Shown: one piece after another, positions 1 to 5,859 of the stretch | Layout: each line of letters starts with the position of its first letter | Numbering within the stretch: position 1 is the stretch's first letter | NCBI GenBank assembly: GCA_947259865.1 | Contig: CAMYNZ010000137.1 | Location: 1 to 9,015, forward strand | Source: an uncultured Desulfobacterales bacterium | Lineage (GTDB): Bacteria; Desulfobacterota; Desulfobacteria; Desulfobacterales; G020354645 | Direction: 5' to 3' | Length of the DNA: 9,015 nucleotides | Program-made: the position numbers and the translations under genes | Notes under the pieces: generated by a model | Told to the model about the DNA's origin: nothing | Seen by the model: only the letters and a program-made list of their open reading frames with translations | The model's database searches: none

Positions 1-6
1 TATGGT

Positions 7-153
7 TAGAAGTAGTTTCAAAACCCCATCTAAGGCCCAATAACTGCGTTGCAAACCTCTTCAAAATGCTCACATACTACCGTGTATGCTGCGCTTTTTC
101 ATCGGTTTGCGCCTTGCTCTTGGGCCTAATCTGAGGTTTTGAAACCACTTCTA
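7..153. repeat. 147-bp imperfect palindromic (fold-back) element
   Basis: The two ends of this stretch are inverted copies of each other: both begin TAGAAGT-R-GTTTCAAAACC when read inwards, and the outer 34 bases match at about 29 positions. Pairing continues in patches (GCAAACC against GGTTTGC near 51-57 and 104-110) down to a central hairpin, CATAC at 73-77 with GTATG at 84-88 around a six-base loop. The centre of symmetry is near 80. It has no coding capacity of its own that I can support. It resembles a small non-autonomous repeat (MITE- or REP-like). No clear target duplication is seen, and only six bases of left flank are available. As RNA it would form a very long hairpin just past the kinase gene, so it may also act as its transcript end. 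Confidence 0.75.
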
Positions 154-2052
154 GGCCCCGGGGGACATCTCCAGAATCTCCCGAATCTTTCGGGACAACT
201 GGACCGTGTTAAACGGTTTCTGAATAAATCCATCACAGCCGCGTTCCATTATCTTTTCCGCCTGCCCATTTAAACTGTAACCACTCGAAAGCAACACCCT
301 GGCTTGCGGATTGATCTCCTTTATCCGGTCGAAGACATCCCCGCCGTGCATATGCGGCATTATCAAATCCAATAGGACCAGATCGATGCCGCCAGGACGG
401 TGGCTGTATATTTTCAAAGCCTCATCTCCGCTCTTTGCCGGCACAACTTCATACCCCAGGCCTTCCAGCATCCTTTTGCCGATGTTCACAACCAGTTCTT
501 CGTCATCCACCAGCAACACGGTTCCGGAACCTTTCAAGGCAACTTCAACGGGTTCCTTTTCCTCTGTCACCGCCTTTTTGTATGCCGGCAGATAAACGTT
601 GAAAGTAGTGCCATGTCCCGGTTCACTGTAACAATTTATCAGGCCGCCATGATTTTTGACGATACCGTATGCCGAAGCCAACCCCAATCCGGACCCCTGG
701 CCCACTTCTTTTGTTGTGAAAAACGGCTCAAATATTCGCTTCTGGATATTTTTATCCATTCCAATGCCGTTGTCGGTAACAGAAACCTTGACATAGTTGC
801 CGGGCTCCACATGATAGGGTTTCGTTTTAACATAGTCGCCATCGAGGGTTACATTTTCAGTCTCGATGTAAAGATCGCCCCCATGGGTCATTGCTTGCCA
901 GGCATTTACATAGAGGTTCAGCAGCACCTGCTCTATCTGCCCGACGTCGACATTGACCATCCATATGTCTCTTAACTTTTCGAGATGTATGTTTATCTGT
1001 TTTCTGGTACGGCCAAAAATCTGAGATGTTCTATTGACAACCTTATTCAGGCCGGTCGGTTTGACCACATACTTGCCGCCTCTGGCAAAACCCAACAGTT
1101 GTTTGGTGAGCCTGGCCCCGCTCTTGACGCAGCGTTCTATGCTTTTAATATTTTCGTGGAGAGGATCCTCCGGTTTCAAATCCAGAATCATGACAGAAGC
1201 ATTTCCCTGGATTCCCATGAGCAGATTGTTGAAGTCATGGGCGATGCCGCCGGCCAGGGTACCGATGGACTCCATTCTCTGAGATTGCAGAAACTGGCTC
1301 TCCAGCTTTTTCTGGGCGCTTATATCTCTGAGAAAATTCAGGGCGGCGATTCTATTTTCCCAATTAATCAAGGCGGCATTGAGTTCCACCCAGATTTCCC
1401 GGTGATTGCGATTGACAAGTTTAAAAGTATATGAATTGGGGACATTATTGCCTTTTAATCGTTTTTTATACCACTGGACCACGTTGTCTCTATCCTCCGG
1501 ATGGATGTATTCGAAAAAGGGAATCCGGTCTAAATCTATTTCCAAATCAGTGCTGATTTTTCTGGCCTTGGGGTTTGGAAAGGTGACTTTGCCGTCCTGA
1601 ATGATAAAAATTGCATCATTTGCATTTTCCACCAGCAGGCGATATTTTTCTTCTGATTCACGGTAGGCGATTTCAGATCGCTTGCGTTCTTTGACTTCAG
1701 CCACAAGTTTTCGGTTGGCATCGACCAGTTCGGATGTTCTCTCCTTCACCAGGTCTTCCAGATGGTCACGATATTCTTTTAATTCCTCTTCTGCCTGTTT
1801 GAGATTGTTGATGGTGTACTGGGCATGGGAACCAAAAAATACAAAAAGGCAAAGGACAATTATGCGGATGTAGATTTCGTATAAATCCGGTCCGATCATC
1901 TGGGCAATTAAATTAAATCTGTCGGAAAAGAAAAGATGCATAAAGGTGTCGAGAGCCCAGTAAGCGGTAGCAACGAAAATCCCGATAATCACCATGGAAT
2001 TAAACTTACTGTTTGGATCAATGCTTTTTTTCAAATTGATAATCGCTGACAT
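151..2052 (-). CDS. Membrane-anchored PAS hybrid sensor histidine kinase with C-terminal receiver domain
   Basis: A 633-residue hybrid kinase that should autophosphorylate and pass phosphate to its own receiver. Two membrane segments (about 19-41 and 57-75) are joined by a short loop, so it has almost no periplasmic sensor. A coiled-coil linker (about 81-130) leads to a PAS domain (about 133-250). The kinase core shows an H-box GGIAHDFNN with His272, an N-box with Asn383, DNGIGM at 427-432, FEPFFTT at 441-447 and GQGSGLGL at 451-458. The receiver (about 510-630) has Asp516/Asp517, phosphoacceptor Asp562, Ser590 and Lys612, so all key residues are present. There is no HPt or DNA-binding domain, so the final output partner lies elsewhere. 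The ATG start follows GGGAG by six bases. The stop codon lies inside the palindromic element. The gene is divergent from the pilus operon; the signal sensed and the target are unknown. Confidence 0.95.
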   Translation of the reverse strand: MSAIINLKKSIDPNSKFNSMVIIGIFVATAYWALDTFMHLFFSDRFNLIAQMIGPDLYEIYIRIIVLCLFVFFGSHAQYTINNLKQAEEELKEYRDHLEDLVKERTSELVDANRKLVAEVKERKRSEIAYRESEEKYRLLVENANDAIFIIQDGKVTFPNPKARKISTDLEIDLDRIPFFEYIHPEDRDNVVQWYKKRLKGNNVPNSYTFKLVNRNHREIWVELNAALINWENRIAALNFLRDISAQKKLESQFLQSQRMESIGTLAGGIAHDFNNLLMGIQGNASVMILDLKPEDPLHENIKSIERCVKSGARLTKQLLGFARGGKYVVKPTGLNKVVNRTSQIFGRTRKQINIHLEKLRDIWMVNVDVGQIEQVLLNLYVNAWQAMTHGGDLYIETENVTLDGDYVKTKPYHVEPGNYVKVSVTDNGIGMDKNIQKRIFEPFFTTKEVGQGSGLGLASAYGIVKNHGGLINCYSEPGHGTTFNVYLPAYKKAVTEEKEPVEVALKGSGTVLLVDDEELVVNIGKRMLEGLGYEVVPAKSGDEALKIYSHRPGGIDLVLLDLIMPHMHGGDVFDRIKEINPQARVLLSSGYSLNGQAEKIMERGCDGFIQKPFNTVQLSRKIREILEMSPGA

Positions 2053-2058
2053 ATGTCA

Positions 2059-2063
2059 CTCCC
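2059..2063 (-). promoter_or_regulatory. Ribosome binding site of the hybrid kinase
   Basis: Read on the minus strand this is GGGAG, six bases before the ATG at 2052-2050. It fixes the start of the kinase, and no better start with a ribosome binding site is seen nearby. Confidence 0.7.
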
Positions 2064-2064
2064 A

Positions 2065-2079
2065 AATTGACGGTCAATT
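2065..2079. promoter_or_regulatory. 15-bp perfect palindrome, possible operator of the kinase gene
   Basis: AATTGAC-G-GTCAATT is a perfect dyad with 7-bp arms and a one-base centre, immediately upstream of the kinase ribosome binding site. The size and position suit a repressor site or an RNA hairpin limiting ribosome access. No regulator gene is visible in the window to pair with it, so the function is inferred from symmetry and position only. Confidence 0.4.
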
Positions 2080-2118
2080 GCACAAACAAAACGCTTTTGT
2101 TAGCTGATATTATTTGAT

Positions 2119-2148
2119 ATAATATGCTTTAAATTTTCGTTTCCTCAA
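2119..2148 (-). promoter_or_regulatory. Candidate sigma-70-type promoter of the kinase gene
   Basis: On the minus strand, TTGAGG (2148-2143) and TATTAT (2124-2119) lie 18 bp apart, matching the -35 and -10 consensus at 4/6 and 5/6 positions. The -10 box is about 67 bp upstream of the kinase ATG. The surrounding DNA is AT-rich, so chance matches are likely. Confidence 0.35.
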
Positions 2149-2486
2149 AAAATGTCGCTGAGATTTGGCTTTATTTGAATGCTGTCAGGTGTCATAATGT
2201 TCAGGCCGATCGAAGGCCATAATTCTTGACAAATCCTGATGATTATGAGTTAATTAGTACGTTTATGGCGCTTCATCAAATTTTTGAATTTGCAACAAAA
2301 CGTGAAACTTTTTCGATAAATATCAGATTATTTAGGGGTTTGAAGCAGCCGCCCCAACGTCTATCTAATAATTACGAGCGAAAAAGTCAAACCGATCTGT
2401 CAAACAGCATCGGATTGGTCAGGTAATACATAGTGAGCACAGTTTAATCTGTGTAATATCCGGCATTTAAATATATTGCAAATCTT

Positions 2487-2515
2487 TTGTTATCCATCTT
2501 GTGATTGGATACCAT
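2487..2515 (+). promoter_or_regulatory. Weak candidate promoter for the pilus operon
   Basis: TTGTTA (2487-2492) and TACCAT (2510-2515) are 17 bp apart, each matching the sigma-70 consensus at 4/6 positions. Transcription from here would include the whole hairpin chain in a leader of about 360 bases. TTGACA at 2226 with GTTAAT at 2249 is an equally possible alternative. No sigma-54 site with correct GG/GC spacing was found in the stretches I checked. Confidence 0.2.
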
Positions 2516-2566
2516 ATGGAGTCAGCAGCCGGGACCCAATCTTGTTATGACTAAAATGGCCTGATC

Positions 2567-2619
2567 GCCTGTCTCGGAGACAGTGGAATTGTTATCCGCA
2601 AGATTCACCCGAGACAGGC
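2567..2619. repeat. 11-bp perfect inverted repeat with nested palindrome
   Basis: GCCTGTCTCGG at 2567-2577 is exactly complementary to CCGAGACAGGC at 2609-2619, separated by 31 bases. The left arm also overlaps a competing local palindrome, CTGTCTC-G-GAGACAG at 2569-2583, so two mutually exclusive hairpins can form. No T-run follows, so it does not look like a simple terminator. Confidence 0.6.
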
Positions 2620-2680
2620 ATATCATTTTAAGAGCAGAGTCAACGAACATACTGCAGATGGGGCGGGATGGATTGAACTT

Positions 2681-2835
2681 GCCTGCCAGAGATCTCCGGC
2701 AGGCTAATCCGCCAGAGTACTTTGGCGTGTTTATGCGCCAGCGCACTTTGGCGCATTTCTCCGCTCCAAACGGACAATGGCAAATGCACCTGGATGCATT
2801 AACCGGTGCACCAACCGGGTACAAAGCACTCGGTT
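2681..2835. repeat. Chain of five consecutive hairpins in the pilus operon leader
   Basis: Five inverted repeats lie almost end to end: GCCTGCC/GGCAGGC at 2681-2704 with an inner GAGATCTC palindrome; CGCCA/TGGCG at 2710-2727; ATGCGCCA/TGGCGCAT, an 8-bp perfect stem, at 2733-2756; AATGCA/TGCATT at 2783-2800; and AACCGGGT/ACTCGGTT with one G-T pair at 2813-2835. The second and third share near-identical 18-bp units (2710-2727 and 2736-2753, 15 of 18 bases alike, differing in three adjacent central bases) repeated with a 26-bp period. They may be a cluster of repetitive extragenic palindromes, or a structured mRNA leader ending about 50 bases before the operon's first start codon. Confidence 0.6.
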
Positions 2836-2872
2836 TGCGGGGCAGGAATCAAAAGATCGCCAATATCAATTC

Positions 2873-2876
2873 GGAG
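2873..2876 (+). promoter_or_regulatory. Ribosome binding site selecting a TTG start
   Basis: GGAG lies seven bases before TTG at 2884-2886. This is the best-spaced ribosome binding site found for the PilM–PilN fusion, and it favours TTG over the GTG further upstream (2806) or the ATG at 3025, which lacks a good GGAG-like site. Confidence 0.55.
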
Positions 2877-2883
2877 AGCAGCT

Positions 2884-4767
2884 TTGGCAAAACACAATGA
2901 GATTTCTTCCACGGAAAGGCTTCTGGATCTAATTCGAAACAACAGTGATGAGGAAGTCGAGACCGCCGAAACTGCATCTCGGAAGTCTTCCACGCATCGA
3001 ATTACATCGTATCTAAAGCAGTCCATGGCTTTGAAAAAATCCATCACCGTCGGTGTGGATATCGGCCACGATGAGCTCAAACTGGCCAAAATAAGACATT
3101 CATCCTATCATAAACCAGAGCTGGTTGATTATTTGAGAGTTTCCTATGAACCGAATGTAAACCCCAATGATCCCGAGTTTTCCCGATTTTTAAAATCCAC
3201 CCTCAGCCGCTTCTGCGGCACCAACAAGAAAATAGAACTCTGGAGTAATATTTCTTCAGCACGGGTAGAAATACGCTATACAAAAATTCCTAAAGTGCCT
3301 GCCAAACAGATTGCCAACGCGGTCTACTGGTCCCACAAGAGGGTTGCCCCCCACAATGAAAAAGAATCCGTTTTTGATTATGAAATATTGGGCGAAACCA
3401 AGGACGCCGGGGCCTCAAAATTGGAGGTGATTTCCTTTACGGCTCCCAAACGGGAGGTGCAAAATCTCAAAGAAATCTTTTCCAAAAGCGGTTTTCCACT
3501 AGCGGGCATTGCCATCGTACCTTTTGGGGTTCAGAATCTTTTGAGAACCCATTGGATTGATTCCAGGGTTAAGAACCTATCCAGCCTGTACATCGGCCGG
3601 GATTGGTCCCGGATAGACATATTTTCTGGCGGAAACCTTGTGATGTCGCGCGGTATAAAAGCCGGCATAAAAACAATGGGCGCCGCCATAAGGGGTGAAC
3701 TGGATGACAGCGGGCCTGATCTTACCCTGGAATTACCAGAACCAGAAGACCTGGTAGAAACCGCACCCGTCGCTGATAAGTCGCACATTGATGCCGAGCA
3801 GGCTGAAAAGATATTTTTCGGTCTTATTCATGATGCCTCTCCCATGGCAACGGAGGATACGGGTCTGGAACCGGCCGAAGAGGAAGTCTTCAAAATGATG
3901 ATGCCTGCCCTGGAACGCCTGGTACGGCAGGTGGAAAGAACTTTTGAATACTTTACCGCCAACTTTGAAAACGAGCGTGTTGAAAAAATTTATATCTCCA
4001 GCGGCATACGCCCCCATAAACGCATCGTTGACCACATCGGCGACCAGTTGGGTCTGCCACGCGATACCATTGATCCGTTTGCGGCCAAGCCCGGTTTTTT
4101 AGGTGACATCACAGGTCCCGCCTCGGCAACTGAGAGGAGTTCCTTCGCACCGGCCATGGGCATGGCCCTTTCCAATAACACCCTTACACCGAACTTCCTG
4201 TATACCTATCAGGAAAAAGCAAAAACAGGCAGCAGCCGTCGCCTGGGTCGAATTGCCGTAGCCGGGTTCATTTTGCTGCTGGTTGTGTGTGTTGGATTTT
4301 ACTACTGGCAGGGTGAAGTGATTGCTCAGAAAAGTTCCGAAATCACCCAGCTTCGTTATCAATTGAACAGATTTCAGCCACAGGTTGATCAAAATATGAT
4401 TCTTAATCTGGTAGGTCAAAAAAAGGAAAAAAATGAGATCTACAGAGAATTCAGCAAAAAATATCTGGGAATTGTCGTACTGAGGGAAGTATCGAATATA
4501 ACCCCATCCACAATACGTTTGCTAAACATTACCATGCAGCTGGGTAATAGACCGGGCAATATTGATGAGAATTTCGAAAAAAAATTGATTTTGGAGGGCA
4601 TCGTTTTAGGGGATCGGACGGCCTTTGAATCCGCTTTGGCCGAATATCTGATAAAACTTAAAGAATCGCCTTTGTTCGACCAACCGGCTATCGATAAAAA
4701 ATCTCTGGAGTTATACCTGAACAGCGAGGTTCTGCGTTTTACTGCCCAATTGAAATTATCTAAGTGA
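2884..4767 (+). CDS. PilM–PilN fusion (GspL-like) type IV pilus / secretion inner-membrane assembly protein
   Basis: Read from TTG 2884 the protein has 627 residues. After a polar tail of about 47 residues containing STERLLDLIR comes an actin-like PilM domain starting with VGVDIGHDELKLAKI (about 56-70), with KIYISSGI near 368-375 and a closing PAMGMAL motif near 423-429. One membrane segment (about 456-475) follows, then a short coiled coil and a PilN-like periplasmic domain ending in an LEG...AF...LKESPLF pattern (about 571-599). In type IV pili PilM is a cytoplasmic actin-fold protein bound to the N-terminus of the membrane protein PilN; GspL of type II secretion combines both parts, as here. 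It should join the cytoplasmic motor to the periplasmic complex. MshI is the positional counterpart in MSHA loci. The start is uncertain: GTG 2806 gives 653 residues and ATG 3025 gives 580. The next gene begins nine bases after the stop. Confidence 0.85.
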   Translation: MAKHNEISSTERLLDLIRNNSDEEVETAETASRKSSTHRITSYLKQSMALKKSITVGVDIGHDELKLAKIRHSSYHKPELVDYLRVSYEPNVNPNDPEFSRFLKSTLSRFCGTNKKIELWSNISSARVEIRYTKIPKVPAKQIANAVYWSHKRVAPHNEKESVFDYEILGETKDAGASKLEVISFTAPKREVQNLKEIFSKSGFPLAGIAIVPFGVQNLLRTHWIDSRVKNLSSLYIGRDWSRIDIFSGGNLVMSRGIKAGIKTMGAAIRGELDDSGPDLTLELPEPEDLVETAPVADKSHIDAEQAEKIFFGLIHDASPMATEDTGLEPAEEEVFKMMMPALERLVRQVERTFEYFTANFENERVEKIYISSGIRPHKRIVDHIGDQLGLPRDTIDPFAAKPGFLGDITGPASATERSSFAPAMGMALSNNTLTPNFLYTYQEKAKTGSSRRLGRIAVAGFILLLVVCVGFYYWQGEVIAQKSSEITQLRYQLNRFQPQVDQNMILNLVGQKKEKNEIYREFSKKYLGIVVLREVSNITPSTIRLLNITMQLGNRPGNIDENFEKKLILEGIVLGDRTAFESALAEYLIKLKESPLFDQPAIDKKSLELYLNSEVLRFTAQLKLSK

Positions 4768-4776
4768 CGGACAAAA

Positions 4777-5313
4777 ATGGCTCGAATTACACTTTCTAGT
4801 TTACCGACAAAAACCCTACTGTACCTTCTGATTTTCGGAGGCGGTATTGCAATATTTGTGTTGATGGTAATTCTACCGGCTCAAAATACGGCCAAGAATC
4901 TGGACCAGGAGATCGAAAAAATTAACGGCCGGATTACGGAACAAAAAATTCTCAACCCGGTATACAAAGGACTGAAAAATAAATCCGCGATTACCCCTCC
5001 CGAGGGGTTAATCATGCCTAAGAAAGAAAAACTGGACAGAGGCGATATCCAGAAAATCACCAGAATTTTTCAGGAAATAACGGATGACAGCGGACTCAGG
5101 TTGGCAGAACTGCGTCCGGATGTTAACACCATACTCAACAATGCTGAATTCTTAAAGGTGGATATCCTCCTGGAGGGAGAGTTTTTCAATTTACAAAATT
5201 TTTTGATCCAGGTCTGTCAGCTGCCGTATCTGGAACTCATAGAAGTTATCAAAATCAACCCGGCAAAAAACACAAATCAGTTTGGGCTCCAGGTATGGAT
5301 GATGCAAGAATAA
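4777..5313 (+). CDS. PilO/GspM-like (MshJ-position) inner-membrane pilus assembly protein
   Basis: A 178-residue protein with a short cytoplasmic N-terminus, one membrane segment (about 13-33), a coiled-coil stretch (about 36-58) and an alpha/beta C-terminal region (about 89-178) ending in LQVWMMQE. This is the usual build of PilO and GspM, which pair with PilN or GspL through ferredoxin-like periplasmic domains and the coiled coil. Sequence identity in this family is always low, so the call rests on topology, length and position just after the PilM–PilN fusion. The gap to the preceding gene is nine bases, with CGGA five bases before the ATG, so the two are probably co-translated. The family can be called with fair confidence; PilO versus GspM versus MshJ cannot be separated by eye. 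Confidence 0.75.
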   Translation: MARITLSSLPTKTLLYLLIFGGGIAIFVLMVILPAQNTAKNLDQEIEKINGRITEQKILNPVYKGLKNKSAITPPEGLIMPKKEKLDRGDIQKITRIFQEITDDSGLRLAELRPDVNTILNNAEFLKVDILLEGEFFNLQNFLIQVCQLPYLELIEVIKINPAKNTNQFGLQVWMMQE

Positions 5314-5372
5314 AGGTTCATTATCAAAATTTTGTCTTTTTGGGTGCCGGCTCGTCCGGTTTGGATAGCTAA

Positions 5373-5852
5373 ATGACAAAACGTGAAAAAATAATCGTTT
5401 TTCTCATGGTCATATCCCTGGTATATGGGGTTTGGGTCTTTTTTCTGGAAGGACCGGCTAAAATTGCGCGCACCGAGACCGCCAGTAAACTGGATACGTT
5501 CAGCAAGTTTATTATCAGCATTACCGAAATGACCAAAGACGGCCTCACGGAGATTGACGAGTATATCATCGAGAATATCAGCGCCAAATGGACCAAGGAT
5601 CCGCTGTTGAGCACCAGAAAAGTTAATCCCTGGGATGACGGTAAAGGTGACATCCCGGAAGGCATTTCCTATAACGGATATTTACAGATGGGCAGCCGAC
5701 ACCTGGCGATCATTAACGGTACCGAATATGAAGCCGGAGAAGAGCTGGAAAAAGGGGGATTTACCGTCGGTAAAATTTACCCCAACCGCGTTATTATTAT
5801 TTTGCGAGGCGGCAAAGTAAAGCACTCAATCCCACTGGAAGAAACACAGTAG
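5373..5852 (+). CDS. Membrane-anchored protein with PilP/GspC-type C-terminal domain (MshK position)
   Basis: A 159-residue protein. An N-terminal membrane segment (about 6-24, after MTKREK) is followed by a helical linker, a W-x-x-DP motif (WTKDP, about 73-77) and a small beta-rich domain (about 100-156) with YNGYLQMGSRHLAIINGTEY and then GGFTVGKIYPNRVIIILRGG. That last pattern (gain-of-value, G-x-V, then 'V-I-L' with a basic residue-rich end) is typical of the PilP and GspC homology region, which contacts the N-terminal domains of the secretin. Classical PilP is a lipoprotein, but this protein has no lipobox cysteine and appears anchored by a membrane helix, as in GspC. It follows the PilO-like gene after 59 bases, with GGA seven bases before the ATG, and the secretin starts seven bases after its stop. 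Confidence 0.7.
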   Translation: MTKREKIIVFLMVISLVYGVWVFFLEGPAKIARTETASKLDTFSKFIISITEMTKDGLTEIDEYIIENISAKWTKDPLLSTRKVNPWDDGKGDIPEGISYNGYLQMGSRHLAIINGTEYEAGEELEKGGFTVGKIYPNRVIIILRGGKVKHSIPLEETQ

Positions 5853-5859
5853 GTCCCTC

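Larger units (their letters stand above)
2053..2883. other. Divergent intergenic region between kinase and pilus operon
   Basis: This 831-bp spacer has no gene I can support. The part near 2080-2560 is AT-rich with scattered promoter-like words: a consensus TTGACA at 2226-2231 followed 17 bp later by GTTAAT, and TTGTTA at 2487-2492 followed 17 bp later by TACCAT at 2510-2515. It also has two small hairpins: CACAG/CTGTG at 2438-2453, and a longer one at 2392-2413 with a CAA loop and one bulged base. From 2567 on it becomes GC-richer and is packed with inverted repeats, listed separately. Short open frames here have no convincing start signals or family resemblance. Confidence 0.6.

Noticed and set aside
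400..1434. Plus-strand open frames of up to 191 residues across the kinase gene
   Set aside because: They lie antisense to well-recognised kinase and receiver motifs and show no domain features of their own.
2226..2426. 66-residue plus-strand open frame in the divergent spacer
   Set aside because: It starts with TTG that is part of a TTGACA promoter-like word, has no ribosome binding site, and its translation resembles nothing I recognise.
2470..2482. Sigma-54 promoter-like GGCA...TTGCA before the pilus operon
   Set aside because: The distance between the GG and GC pairs is 14 bases instead of the required 10.
2681..2760. CRISPR array suggested by repeated palindromic units
   Set aside because: There are only two units with an 8-base gap, far too short for spacers, and no cas genes are nearby.
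2760..2860. Possible cyclic di-GMP (GEMM) riboswitch in the pilus leader
   Set aside because: An ACAAAGC...GG stretch recalls part of the GEMM core, but the expected GACGCAAAGC, the GAAA-capped first stem and the closing GGGUUACCG-like segment are missing. A covariance model search would settle it.
2806..2883. Upstream GTG start that would lengthen the PilM–PilN fusion by 26 residues
   Set aside because: The GTG sits among the hairpins without a clear ribosome binding site, while GGAG is correctly placed for TTG 2884; the added residues show no family-like pattern.
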